Source: CAZFVY01 sp964522665 (lineage in GTDB: Bacteria; Verrucomicrobiota; Verrucomicrobiia; Limisphaerales; CAZFVY01). From it: a DNA stretch of 64,000 bases. The notes beneath the pieces were generated by a model. The model saw only the letters and a list, made by a program, of their open reading frames with translations, searched no databases and was not told where the DNA came from. The position numbers were made by a program, and so were the translations under genes. Below, piece after piece: positions 1 through 7,386 of the stretch (position 1 is the stretch's first letter; every line of letters starts with the position of its first letter). The stretch is from contig CAZFVY010000011.1 of the NCBI GenBank assembly GCA_964522665.1, forward strand, positions 1-64,000, written 5' to 3'.

Positions 1-44
1 ATTTTTGGCTATAACTCCTGTTCATTAACCTGGTCTTTCAGACG

Positions 45-416
45 ATGTTCGCCCAAGGGATGGCGGGTATGATTCGCCGCATGGCGGACGGTGGCGCGAA
101 TTACTCAAGCGCGAAGGTCCCCGGAGCGATTGGCGGCCTGAGCGACAGCATCATTCACCTCAATACGGTCGTCTCGCACGCCGCGTGGGCGCTGGGCTTG
201 GCGCAGCTTCCGTTCATCTTCAACTTCTTCTGGAGCATGAAGCACGGCAAGCCGGTGACGTCGGATAATCCCTGGGAGGCGACGACACTGGACTGGCAGA
301 CCCCGACCCCGCCGCCGCACGGGAATTTCACCAAGCCGATCAAAGTCTATCGCGGTCCGTACGAGTACAGCGTTCCCGGGCAGGCTAAAGATTTCACGCC
401 GCAGAATCAGCCCTAA
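45..416 (+). CDS. ctaD: Cytochrome c oxidase subunit I, C-terminal part (5' incomplete)
   Basis: This is the end of the heme-copper oxidase catalytic subunit, an inner-membrane protein that reduces O2. The visible residues hold part of the last transmembrane region and the typical C-terminal tail, with NPWEATTLDWQTPTPPPHGNF matching the conserved end of bacterial subunit I. The gene must begin left of the window, since the family is about 550 residues or longer. The frame upstream of the first ATG (15-44) still reads like subunit I (LLFINLVFQT), but a TAA lies in frame at 12-14. That may be a sequence error, a contig edge or a real lesion. Subunit III follows 33 bases later, so this opens the visible part of the oxidase operon. 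Family identity is firm; the 5' state is unknown. Confidence 0.9.
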   Translation: MFAQGMAGMIRRMADGGANYSSAKVPGAIGGLSDSIIHLNTVVSHAAWALGLAQLPFIFNFFWSMKHGKPVTSDNPWEATTLDWQTPTPPPHGNFTKPIKVYRGPYEYSVPGQAKDFTPQNQP

Positions 417-449
417 CTTCGGCCAGGACTTTTACTAACTCGCTTTTAC

Positions 450-1190
450 ATGGAAATTCCTTACGTCACACATCCGCGGGAAGACACAGGGCTCTTCAAT
501 GCCAAGGTCGGCATTTGGCTGTTTCTGGCCTCTGAAGTCATGCTGTTCGGCGCCTTGTTTTCCTCTTATATCCTATTGCGCGTGGGCGCGGTGGAAGGAA
601 CCTGGCCGCACGGCCTGCTCAACGTTCCGATCGGGACGGTTAACACCTTGGTGCTCATTATTTCGAGCATGACGGTCGTGATGGCTTGGGCGTCGCTAAA
701 GATGAACCAATTCTCGAAGTTCAAGATTTATCAGGGTATAACCGTGCTGTGCGCGCTCACCTTCGTATCGATCAAGTCATTCGAATACCGCGACAAGTTT
801 ACCCATTACGAGGTCATCCTCAACAACGGCAAAGTGGTGGATGGACATCTGGTTGAGCGGACCAAAGATGAAGTCGTGATTCATGAGAAGGCCAAGGCGG
901 GCGAGGAGCATGGCGCCGAGGTCAAGATCGCGGTGGCCGATATCAAAAAAATGGAGAATTACGGGCCATGGCATAACACCTATTTGGCGATTTACTTCAC
1001 GCTGACCGGCCTGCACGCGTTGCACGTCATCGGCGGCGCGGTGGTCATCGGTTTTCTCTGGGGACCCGGGAGCAAGATGTGGAAGACTGATCCCGAGCGG
1101 TTTACGAACCGGATCGAGGTTTCCGGCTTGTTCTGGCATTTCGTCGATCTGGTCTGGATTTTCCTATTCCCGGTTCTCTATCTACTATAA
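450..1190 (+). CDS. ctaE: Cytochrome c oxidase subunit III with extra soluble insert
   Basis: This is a 246-residue membrane subunit of the aa3/caa3-type oxidase. The start (THPREDTGLFNAKVGIWLFLASEVMLFGALFSSY, residues 7-40), the GLHALHVIGGA segment near 187-197 and the terminal WHFVDLVWIFLF are hallmark subunit III helices. Between the third helix and the GLHALH helix is a hydrophilic stretch at about residues 120-168 with alternating hydrophobic residues (VILNNGKVVDGHLVER, then VKIAVADIKKM). It resembles the small Sm-like barrel found in PVC heme-binding proteins and is not part of the core family. The gene lies between subunits I and IV and is probably co-transcribed with them. Identity is firm; the reading of the insert is inference. 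Confidence 0.95.
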   Translation: MEIPYVTHPREDTGLFNAKVGIWLFLASEVMLFGALFSSYILLRVGAVEGTWPHGLLNVPIGTVNTLVLIISSMTVVMAWASLKMNQFSKFKIYQGITVLCALTFVSIKSFEYRDKFTHYEVILNNGKVVDGHLVERTKDEVVIHEKAKAGEEHGAEVKIAVADIKKMENYGPWHNTYLAIYFTLTGLHALHVIGGAVVIGFLWGPGSKMWKTDPERFTNRIEVSGLFWHFVDLVWIFLFPVLYLL

Positions 1191-1195
1191 TCAAT

Positions 1196-1510
1196 ATGAG
1201 TGGTGATCACGCGCACGACATCAGCAAATCGATCCGAACCTACGCCATTGTATTCGGCACTCTGCTTGTGGGGACGATTGTGACGGTTTTGGCCTCGTAC
1301 ATCCCGTTCCCCTCGCGCTCCATCAATATCGCAGTGGCGCTGGTCATCGCCACCGTGAAAGCCTCACTCGTCGCAGGCTTTTTCATGCATTTGATCTCGG
1401 AGAAAAAGATGATCTACGCGGTGCTCGCCTCGACCGCGTTTTTCTTCGTCGGGTTGATGTTCCTGACGATCTGGGCGATGCATGACTTTCCGAACCAGGG
1501 AGTAAACTAG
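1196..1510 (+). CDS. ctaF: Cytochrome c oxidase subunit IV, bacterial type
   Basis: This 104-residue protein has a short polar start with histidines (GDHAHDISKSIRTY) and three predicted transmembrane helices. It contains the family motif ATVKASLVAGFFMHLISEKK at about residues 53-72, typical of prokaryotic COX4 (caa3-type subunit IV). It is an accessory membrane subunit that stabilises the oxidase core. It starts 5 bases after subunit III ends, and its TAG stop overlaps the GTG start of the next gene by one base, which suggests translational coupling. Family assignment rests on the clear helix-2 motif and the position in the operon. Confidence 0.92.
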   Translation: MSGDHAHDISKSIRTYAIVFGTLLVGTIVTVLASYIPFPSRSINIAVALVIATVKASLVAGFFMHLISEKKMIYAVLASTAFFFVGLMFLTIWAMHDFPNQGVN

Positions 1511-1719
1511 TGTCGCTCAAAGCCTTCCATATTGTCTTTATCGTGGCCTCCACGCTGCTCGCTTTTGGTTTCGGGGCGTGGTGCTTGCGTAATTACTTTT
1601 CGGACGGCCACGGGGGAGTTGATCTTGTTCTCGGATCTTTGGCCTTGATCTCGGGCGTCGCCTTGATCGTTTATGGCCGGTATTTTTTGAGGAAACTTCG
1701 GCACATTAGCTACCTATGA
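1510..1719 (+). CDS. Small two-helix membrane protein of the oxidase operon
   Basis: This 69-residue protein starts at GTG, overlapping the subunit IV stop by one base, and ends by overlapping the next ATG by four bases (ATGA). It has two hydrophobic helices at about residues 7-26 and 38-58, joined by a short loop containing DGHGGVD, and a basic tail (RYFLRKLRHISYL). I do not recognise a named family. Tight coupling on both sides places it inside the cytochrome oxidase operon, so a role in oxidase assembly or as a small accessory subunit is a reasonable inference. The overlaps and membrane topology make it a real gene. Confidence 0.75.
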   Translation: MSLKAFHIVFIVASTLLAFGFGAWCLRNYFSDGHGGVDLVLGSLALISGVALIVYGRYFLRKLRHISYL

Positions 1720-1994
1720 AGCATTTGTCGCAGGCCAGGTTCGTGCTCGGCGTTATCCTCGCCGCTTCGGTTTTTGCCCCGAGTTCCGCGTGGGCCTGCG
1801 CGGCGTGTTACGGCGCATCGGATTCCTTGCAGGCCAAAGGCATGAATTGGGGAATCTTCAGTTTGTTATTCGTGATCGTCTCCGTGCTAGGCGGAGTCGC
1901 GTCTTTCTTTATTTATTTGGTAAGAAAATCGGCAGCCATCAATGCTGCGGGCGTGGCCGCCCAGTTGCCCGAAATGAGCGACAAGGCCTGTTAA
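1716..1994 (+). CDS. Small exported CxxCY-motif membrane protein of the oxidase operon
   Basis: This 92-residue protein has a signal peptide (about residues 1-27, ending PSSAWA) followed at once by CAACYGASDSLQAKGMNWG. A second helix (about 48-69) and a short tail ending in Cys follow. The mature protein would expose two cysteines and a polar loop outside the membrane, then cross it once. Similar short CAxCYGASDS proteins are, to my memory, found near respiratory genes in Verrucomicrobia, but no function is known to me. Its location between subunits IV and II suggests assembly, possibly thiol or copper handling; that is inference. It overlaps the previous gene by four bases and ends three bases before the coxB start. 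Confidence 0.75.
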   Translation: MKHLSQARFVLGVILAASVFAPSSAWACAACYGASDSLQAKGMNWGIFSLLFVIVSVLGGVASFFIYLVRKSAAINAAGVAAQLPEMSDKAC

Positions 1995-1997
1995 TCA

Positions 1998-2765
1998 ATG
2001 ATGCATAAACTTTTAGGACTACCGGTTCTGGCTTCCGAGCACGGGAAAGACGTCGATAATCTAATTATCTATGTTCACTGCCTGATGGGCGTGCTCTTTG
2101 CGGGTTGGATCACCTACTTCTTCTTCGCGTTATTTCGCTTCCGGAAGTCGAACCAACCGAAGGCCGACTACGTTGGTCTGCGCGGCCATGTTTCCAGCTG
2201 GCTGGAGGCCGCCGTCGCGCTGGTTGAGGCGGTTCTCTTGCTCGGATTCGCGATTCCGCTGTGGGCCAAGGCGGTGGACAAATTCCCAAAAGAAAGCGAA
2301 TCGACCGTCGTCCGCATCGTCGCCCAGCAATTTGCGTGGAACATTCGGTATCCGGGAGTGGACGGTGAGTTCGGTAAGACCGACATCAATCTGGTCACAC
2401 CCGACAATATGTGGGGTATGGACAAGAATGACCCGAAGGGCAAAGACGATTTTGTCACGCTCAACGATCTTCACGTCCCGATCAACAAGCCGGTCATCGT
2501 TCATCTTAGCTCGAAAGACGTGATCCATTCGTTCAAGGTCATCGCCTTGCGCGTGACGCAAGACGCCATCCCGGGCATGAACATTCCGCTTTGGTTCAAG
2601 CCGGTCAAACTTGGGAAGTTTCAAATTAATTGCGCCCAGCTCTGCGGCAGCGGCCACTTCAGCATGACCCAAGGAATGCTTACGGTTGACACGGAGGAGG
2701 ATTTCAAGAAATGGGTCGCTGAAAAGACGAAATCCGCCGGTACGACCGCCACGAGCTTTGAATAA
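1998..2765 (+). CDS. ctaC: Cytochrome c oxidase subunit II
   Basis: This 255-residue subunit carries the CuA centre that accepts electrons from cytochrome c. Two N-terminal helices (about 25-50 and 68-92) anchor a periplasmic cupredoxin domain. CuA ligands are visible: His177 (KDVIHSF), Cys212, Cys216, His220 and Met223 in CAQLCGSGHFSM. The usual Glu of CAELC is Gln214, as I recall for oxidases linked to alternative complex III. An insert with DGEFGKTD and MDKNDPKGKDD (about residues 121-155) is also typical of that group. There is no fused C-terminal cytochrome c domain. Unusually, subunit II follows I, III and IV here instead of preceding I. The double Met start leaves the exact first codon open by one residue. 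Confidence 0.95.
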   Translation: MMHKLLGLPVLASEHGKDVDNLIIYVHCLMGVLFAGWITYFFFALFRFRKSNQPKADYVGLRGHVSSWLEAAVALVEAVLLLGFAIPLWAKAVDKFPKESESTVVRIVAQQFAWNIRYPGVDGEFGKTDINLVTPDNMWGMDKNDPKGKDDFVTLNDLHVPINKPVIVHLSSKDVIHSFKVIALRVTQDAIPGMNIPLWFKPVKLGKFQINCAQLCGSGHFSMTQGMLTVDTEEDFKKWVAEKTKSAGTTATSFE

Positions 2766-2914
2766 CGGTCGGCGATGGCCGATTGGAATTCACGAGGACG
2801 CCGACGGCGCCACCTAAGGCTCACTTTCGTTAGCCGTCGCGCGGGGCGTTGACTCTTACGACTGCGGCGAGCCTTTCTCGCTCACTCCTTGGGCGTTTGC
2901 TCGATTGCTGAACT

Positions 2915-3559
2915 ATGGATGCTTCTTCCCGGCTTGTCCGATGGCTCATGTGGGGACTGCTGGGAGGGGTGATCGTCTCCGTCATTGGCGGCTTCGCCTG
3001 GTCTCGATTCGGACCCGGCAAATCGTGGACTCGCGAAGCGTTGCCGGTCATAGGCGCGATTTCCGATTTTAGTCTGACGAACCAGTTCGGCAAAGTTACC
3101 ACTCTGGCCGATCTCCGCGGTAAAGTTTGGGTGGCCAACGTTTTTTTTAGCCGTTGTCCAAGCGCCTGCCCGCTGATGAATCAAAAGCTCAGCGCCGTAC
3201 AAGGCTTTCTGGCCAAGGATGCCCCGGTGAGATTGGTCTCGATTACCAGTGATCCAAATTATGATTCCCCGGAGGTCCTAAAGAAATATGGCGAGAAATA
3301 TTCCGCCCAGCCGGGCCGTTGGCTGTTCTTGACGGGTGATCGGAAGGCGATCTTCCGTTTGGTCGTTGACGACTTGAAACTGGTGATGATCGATCAAAAG
3401 CCCGAAGCCAGGAGTAGTCCGGAGGACCTCTTTATCCACAGCCAGTCTTTTGTGATCGTGGACCGCAGAGGCCAGTTGCGGGGAGTGTTCGACAGCACGG
3501 CCCCGGGGGTGAACGAACACGTCGTGGCCGCCGTCCAAGGACTGACGCAAGAACGATAA
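2915..3559 (+). CDS. Sco1/SenC-family copper chaperone
   Basis: This 214-residue membrane-anchored thioredoxin-fold protein is predicted to deliver copper to, or reduce, the CuA site of subunit II. An N-terminal helix spans about residues 9-28. The Sco motif is RCPSACPLMNQ with Cys81 and Cys85, and the third copper ligand is probably His175 (FIHSQSFVIVD). All three metal ligands are therefore present. It lies 149 bases downstream of subunit II and 3 bases before the DUF420 gene. The spacer holds no other gene but could carry a second promoter. Role and location agree with the upstream oxidase genes. Confidence 0.92.
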   Translation: MDASSRLVRWLMWGLLGGVIVSVIGGFAWSRFGPGKSWTREALPVIGAISDFSLTNQFGKVTTLADLRGKVWVANVFFSRCPSACPLMNQKLSAVQGFLAKDAPVRLVSITSDPNYDSPEVLKKYGEKYSAQPGRWLFLTGDRKAIFRLVVDDLKLVMIDQKPEARSSPEDLFIHSQSFVIVDRRGQLRGVFDSTAPGVNEHVVAAVQGLTQER

Positions 3560-3562
3560 ACC

Positions 3563-3985
3563 ATGAGCATATCTGATTTGCCCGCCGTAAATGCCACCCT
3601 CAATGGAGCGAGCGCCGTGCTGCTGGCGTTGGGTTGGAAGTACATCCACGGCCAGAACCGCGCGGCCCATCGAGTCTGCATGTTGGCGGCGTTTTGCACC
3701 TCAACGATCTTCCTCGCCTGTTATTTGACCTATCATTTTTCGACCCATGTCCTGACCCACTTCAAAGGGGCAGGCGTGATTCGTCCGATCTATTTCACAA
3801 TTCTCATCACTCACACGATTCTCGCGGTCACCATTGTGCCGCTGATTCTGATTACCCTGAATCGAGCGCTAAAGGAACGGTATGAACTTCACCGGCGGAT
3901 AGCCCGGTGGACTCTACCGCTTTGGATGTACGTTTCGGTGACGGGGGTGGTGATCTACGTAATGCTCTATCACCTTTATCGGTAG
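3563..3985 (+). CDS. DUF420 membrane protein, oxidase assembly (CtaM-like)
   Basis: This 140-residue integral membrane protein has four predicted helices. It matches the DUF420 pattern, with LPAVNATLNGASAVLL near the start, a histidine-rich middle (CYLTYHFSTHVLTHFKG, THTILA) and ELHRRIARWTLPLWMYVSVTG at the end. The DUF420 family includes CtaM, which is needed for maturation of aa3-type oxidase in Bacillus and Staphylococcus. The conserved histidines suggest metal or heme contact. It starts 3 bases after the Sco gene and ends the visible operon. Downstream is a convergent junction with yqeY. Family call is good; the exact assembly step is unknown. Confidence 0.88.
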   Translation: MSISDLPAVNATLNGASAVLLALGWKYIHGQNRAAHRVCMLAAFCTSTIFLACYLTYHFSTHVLTHFKGAGVIRPIYFTILITHTILAVTIVPLILITLNRALKERYELHRRIARWTLPLWMYVSVTGVVIYVMLYHLYR

Positions 3986-4057
3986 GCTCTCGCACGGCGC
4001 CGCGCAAGGGCCCCGCCAAGCGGCAGTCCGTGTCCGACGAGTCGAACGGAGCGACGA

Positions 4058-4504
4058 TTAGGGGAGGAGTTTGCCGACCAACTCGCTGATGGTTTTGCCA
4101 TCGGCTCGTCCGGCGGCTTTGGCCTGAACCGCTTTTATCACCAGACCCATTTGTTTTTTGGTCGTCGCGGAGGTTTCTTGAATCGCAGCGCGGACCAGTC
4201 CGTCCAGTTCCGCCGGCGAGAGGGGCTGCGGAAGAAAGGCTTCGAGCGTCGTCAACTCTTGGCGTTCCTTGGCGGCTAAATCCGGGCGGCCGCCCTTCTC
4301 GAATTGATCAATTGAGTCGCGCCGCTTTTTGGCTTCCTTCTGCACGACGGCGAGGACCTCCGCGTCGGGCAGCGAATCGACCTTGCGCTCGATCTGGTAG
4401 TAGCCAAGAGCCGACTTGAGCAAACGCAGGGTGCTTAGCCGCTCCGCATCCTTTGCCAGCATGGCTGACTTAATTTCCTGGTTGAGGCGTTCCTGCAAAC
4501 TCAT
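4058..4504 (-). CDS. yqeY: GatB/YqeY domain protein
   Basis: This 148-residue cytosolic protein covers the whole YqeY family length. It opens with LQERLNQEIKSAMLAKDAERLSTLRLLKSAL, continues with the conserved KRRDSIDQFEKGGRPDLAAKE segment and ends KAAGRADGKTISELVGKLL. The C-terminal domain resembles the tRNA-binding tail of GatB, which suggests tRNA or amidotransferase-related function, but the family's physiological role is not settled. Its ATG overlaps the stop of the upstream UVR-motif gene (ATGA), so the two are probably translated together. Start and identity are well supported. Confidence 0.92.
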   Translation of the reverse strand: MSLQERLNQEIKSAMLAKDAERLSTLRLLKSALGYYQIERKVDSLPDAEVLAVVQKEAKKRRDSIDQFEKGGRPDLAAKERQELTTLEAFLPQPLSPAELDGLVRAAIQETSATTKKQMGLVIKAVQAKAAGRADGKTISELVGKLLP

Positions 4505-5271
4505 GGTTGATTGGGTTGGGCCTTGAGGTTGCGCAGCGCGTCGCGGACCTTGGCCGCGCGCTCGTAGTCCTCCTGCGTCACGGCTTCGTCGAGCGCTTTT
4601 TCAAGCTTTTCCCGGTCGCTGAGCGGACGTTTCGCGCGCAGTTCGTCCATCCATTTTTGCAGGGAGTGGATTTCGGCGCTTTGCTCGACAAGTTCATGCC
4701 GCGAGTGGGAACGATAGTAGTCGCGAATCGATTCCATGCCCGCTTCGACATGCGTGATGGCCGCCTCGTAGTCGTTGGAACCGAGCGCCAGCATGCCTTT
4801 GGCGCGCGTCTGCATCATCAGCAGTTGCGCGCGAAATTGTTGCAAAGACCAGGCCATTTCCTCGGACTCCGCGTAGGATTCGACAAAATCGAAAGCCTCG
4901 AGGTTGCGCAGAGCGTCACGAATGACGGCATGGTAATCTTCCAATTGGAACAGGCAGATGTAGCGGTGATGGTATTGAATCGCTTCCTGTTGCAGCTTCG
5001 CGCAATCGTCGGCCCCCAAACTGAAATCTTCGTCGTCTCCATCGTGATCGGCGCAATGCTTCTCGAGCCGCGCCTGGTGATGCTCAAGGAGTGATTCCTT
5101 GCCGAACGGCCGTTTGCCGTCAGGACGGCCTTCGGAGTTCATCTGCAACAAACCCAGATCGACCCGCAATTGAATTTTCTCAACTCCGTCTTTGCCCTTA
5201 AATTTTCTAACCACGACCTGCCCGGGCTGGTAATCCCACTGATCGAGCAGGTGCGAGATGTCGAAGTTCAT
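4501..5271 (-). CDS. UvrB/UvrC-motif protein
   Basis: This 256-residue soluble protein has a C-terminal UVR motif at about residues 218-250 (LSDREKLEKALDEAVTQEDYERAAKVRDALR), the helical hairpin used by UvrB, UvrC, ClpC and McsA for protein contacts. The N-terminal region (FDISHLLDQWDYQPGQVVVRKF) is conserved with similar PVC proteins and is followed by a helical middle rich in His, Asp and Tyr with a TPR-like look. No cysteine zinc knuckles of McsA are present. It heads a two-gene unit with yqeY. Function is unknown; the UVR motif only implies a protein-interaction role in repair or proteolysis control. Confidence 0.8.
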   Translation of the reverse strand: MNFDISHLLDQWDYQPGQVVVRKFKGKDGVEKIQLRVDLGLLQMNSEGRPDGKRPFGKESLLEHHQARLEKHCADHDGDDEDFSLGADDCAKLQQEAIQYHHRYICLFQLEDYHAVIRDALRNLEAFDFVESYAESEEMAWSLQQFRAQLLMMQTRAKGMLALGSNDYEAAITHVEAGMESIRDYYRSHSRHELVEQSAEIHSLQKWMDELRAKRPLSDREKLEKALDEAVTQEDYERAAKVRDALRNLKAQPNQP

Positions 5272-5349
5272 AGGCTTATTATGGCCTCTCCCCGACGTAA
5301 GTCAACGAAACGAAGGTTTCGCGCCCCGCGATGAGGAGCGAAAAACCGG

Positions 5350-5380
5350 CCAGCGAAGCCGTTGCTGAGACGTTCGCTGG
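5350..5380. repeat. Intergenic inverted repeat
   Basis: The arms CCAGCGAA (5350-5357) and TTCGCTGG (5373-5380) are perfect complements around a 15-base loop. CCGG occurs just outside the left arm and a little beyond the right arm. It lies in the divergent spacer between the UVR-motif gene and the methyltransferase gene. No T-tract follows, so it is not a standard terminator. It may be a REP-like palindrome or an operator. Confidence 0.5.
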
Positions 5381-5444
5381 GAGGACCGGAGCGCCCCGGG
5401 GACTCGTGCTTGTCAGGAATCACTCTTTGCGCGATCAATAGGTG

Positions 5445-6446
5445 ATGTCTTCAGTTGTGTCCGTGGCGATCCACGAGAGTCAATTCCCCGAGGCGGTAAC
5501 CCGCGATCTGCTGGAATCGTTGCGCCGGCGCGAGATCAATCACAAATTTCACTACGACAGCGTCAAGCAGACGGAGAAATGGCTGGCGCTGCACGAGGCG
5601 TATTCGCCGGCGCGCACGGATCGCGCGTGCCAGCAAGCCTACGACGGGGCGTATGAGGCGGTGATCCGGAGATTACCCGAGGGGCTGGTTGAGTTGATTG
5701 GCTTGGGTTGCGGCGGCGGGCAAAAGGATGTCCGCCTCCTGCAACTGATCCGCGCCCGCGGTCTGAGCGCCCGGTACTGGCCGGTGGACGTCAGCGCCGC
5801 GATGGTCATGACGGCACGGCGGGCAGCGGCGGAGCTTGCGCCCGAGGTCGTATCTCATCCATTCGTGTGCGATCTGCTGACCGCCGACGTTCTGGCGGCC
5901 GCCTTCGATCGGCCGGCGCCGGAGCCTGCGGTGCGCCTCATCACGTTCTTCGGCATGATGCCGAATTTTGAACCGCAGAATATTCTGCCCAAGTTGGCCG
6001 CGCTGGTCCGTCCGCGGGATTATCTGTTGTTGAGCGCGAATCTGGCCCCGGGCGAGGACTACGCGGCGGGCGTCCGCCAAATTCTCCCGCTGTACGATAA
6101 CGCTCTCACCCGCGAATGGCTTTTGACGTTGCTTTATGATTTGGGGGTTGAAAGCGGCGACGGCGGCTTGCGTTTCGAAGTGGAACAGCCACCCGCGGCG
6201 GACGGGTTGTGGCGGGTCACGGCGCGGTTCCACTTCCAACAACCCAGGCGGATTCGCGTCATGAACGAGGCTTTCGAGTTCCGGCCCGGCGAATCGATCC
6301 GGCTGTTTTTTTCTTACCGCCACACGCCGGCGCTGATGCGGGAACTGCTGAAACCGCACGGCTTGGAGGCGCTAGAGCATTGGACGCCACCTTCCGGCGA
6401 GGAGGGCGTGTTTCTTTGCCGGCGGGTCGCGGACGGCGCCCGGTGA
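5445..6446 (+). CDS. EgtD-like SAM-dependent methyltransferase
   Basis: This protein of about 333 residues resembles the histidine-specific methyltransferase family (Methyltransf_33), whose best-known member EgtD makes hercynine. Visible family features are a glycine-rich SAM loop (GLGCGGGQKDVRLL, near 86-99), YWPVDVSAAMV, the FFGMMPNFEPQ segment corresponding to the GNF motif, DNALTREWL, and a C-terminal SYRHTPALMRELLKPHGLE like the EgtD tail. The SAM loop differs from the EgtD ELGSG form, so the substrate may not be histidine. No egtB-type sulfoxide synthase is adjacent. A GTG at 5442 directly precedes the ATG at 5445; I prefer the ATG. A convergent DHPS-like gene follows. Confidence 0.8.
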   Translation: MSSVVSVAIHESQFPEAVTRDLLESLRRREINHKFHYDSVKQTEKWLALHEAYSPARTDRACQQAYDGAYEAVIRRLPEGLVELIGLGCGGGQKDVRLLQLIRARGLSARYWPVDVSAAMVMTARRAAAELAPEVVSHPFVCDLLTADVLAAAFDRPAPEPAVRLITFFGMMPNFEPQNILPKLAALVRPRDYLLLSANLAPGEDYAAGVRQILPLYDNALTREWLLTLLYDLGVESGDGGLRFEVEQPPAADGLWRVTARFHFQQPRRIRVMNEAFEFRPGESIRLFFSYRHTPALMRELLKPHGLEALEHWTPPSGEEGVFLCRRVADGAR

Positions 6447-6473
6447 GACGGAAGCGTGGTTTCACGCATTGGT

Positions 6474-7361
6474 TTAGAATTGACTCATGGTTCGGATCAC
6501 CGCCTGGACGCGCGCCACTTCGTGCGTGCGGAAAAGGTCCGTCTTGCCCAGTCCCGCCAGCACGGCGAAAAACGGTTCCGCGCTCCGCACCTCTTCGCCG
6601 AAACATTCGAAGGCATGGGGCAGGGCGTGGCAGACCGGAAACCCGAGCGCGCGCAGGCGAAACGTGTTCAGAAAAACCTGCATTTGATGGCGAATTCTCA
6701 CCGCGCTGTCCTGCAGGTTCCGGTAGTAGAATCCCAATCCCGGATCAAGGATGATTTTCGCGACACCCTGTTTGATTGCCAGATCGATTTGGCGCGAGAA
6801 ATATTCCGCCATCATCGCGATCGGGTCCGCGCCGAAATCAAAATCCGCGACCTCGCGGACGTTTTCACCCTGGACGTAACAGATTATCACCGCCGCGTCC
6901 GCGTCCGCGACCATCCGATATATCTCGGCGGATGCCCGCGTGCCCGTTAGATTTAAAATGGCGGCGCCGGCTTCAAGGCAGGCGCAGGTCACGTCGGGAT
7001 CGTAGGTCTCGACCGAAACGAGGATTCCACCTTTTTGCGCGCCCTCGATCACCGGAATCAACTTGCTTTTTTGGGCGCCGCCCGCGACTCGGGCGGCGTG
7101 CGCAAGGGTTGATTCCGCGCCGATATCGACGAAGTGGGCGCCTTGCGCCGCCAGGACGTGGGCGCGCTTGATCGCCGAGTCCGCGGTGAGGCAGACGCTT
7201 TCGCGATACCATGAATCCGGCGACAGATTGATGACGCCCATGATGGCCGGCGCGGCGTTGAAATCGAACGATCGGCCGCGGAGTGAGAATCCTTTGACCT
7301 TGGCTGTGGCCGCGCCCCGATGAGCGTCAAGCAGGCCCGCGAGATATTCCAAAGACAACAT
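6474..7361 (-). CDS. Dihydropteroate-synthase-like pterin-binding protein
   Basis: This 295-residue TIM-barrel protein has recognisable DHPS family marks: IMGVINLSPDSWY (about 40-52, the INxTPDSF motif), VDIGAESTLAHAA (the DIGxESTRPGA motif) and LDPGLGFYYRNLQD (the DPGxGFxK motif). The canonical Arg-Pro of the second motif is replaced, the Lys of the third is absent, and I cannot find the GxSRKS motif that binds pterin. It may act on a different pterin or one-carbon substrate, or be a divergent folP. It lies upstream of the convergent EgtD-like gene and next to tRNA-Arg on the same strand. The superfamily is fairly sure; activity is uncertain. Confidence 0.72.
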   Translation of the reverse strand: MLSLEYLAGLLDAHRGAATAKVKGFSLRGRSFDFNAAPAIMGVINLSPDSWYRESVCLTADSAIKRAHVLAAQGAHFVDIGAESTLAHAARVAGGAQKSKLIPVIEGAQKGGILVSVETYDPDVTCACLEAGAAILNLTGTRASAEIYRMVADADAAVIICYVQGENVREVADFDFGADPIAMMAEYFSRQIDLAIKQGVAKIILDPGLGFYYRNLQDSAVRIRHQMQVFLNTFRLRALGFPVCHALPHAFECFGEEVRSAEPFFAVLAGLGKTDLFRTHEVARVQAVIRTMSQF

Positions 7362-7386
7362 GATCGTCCGTCGTGGCGTATGAAAA

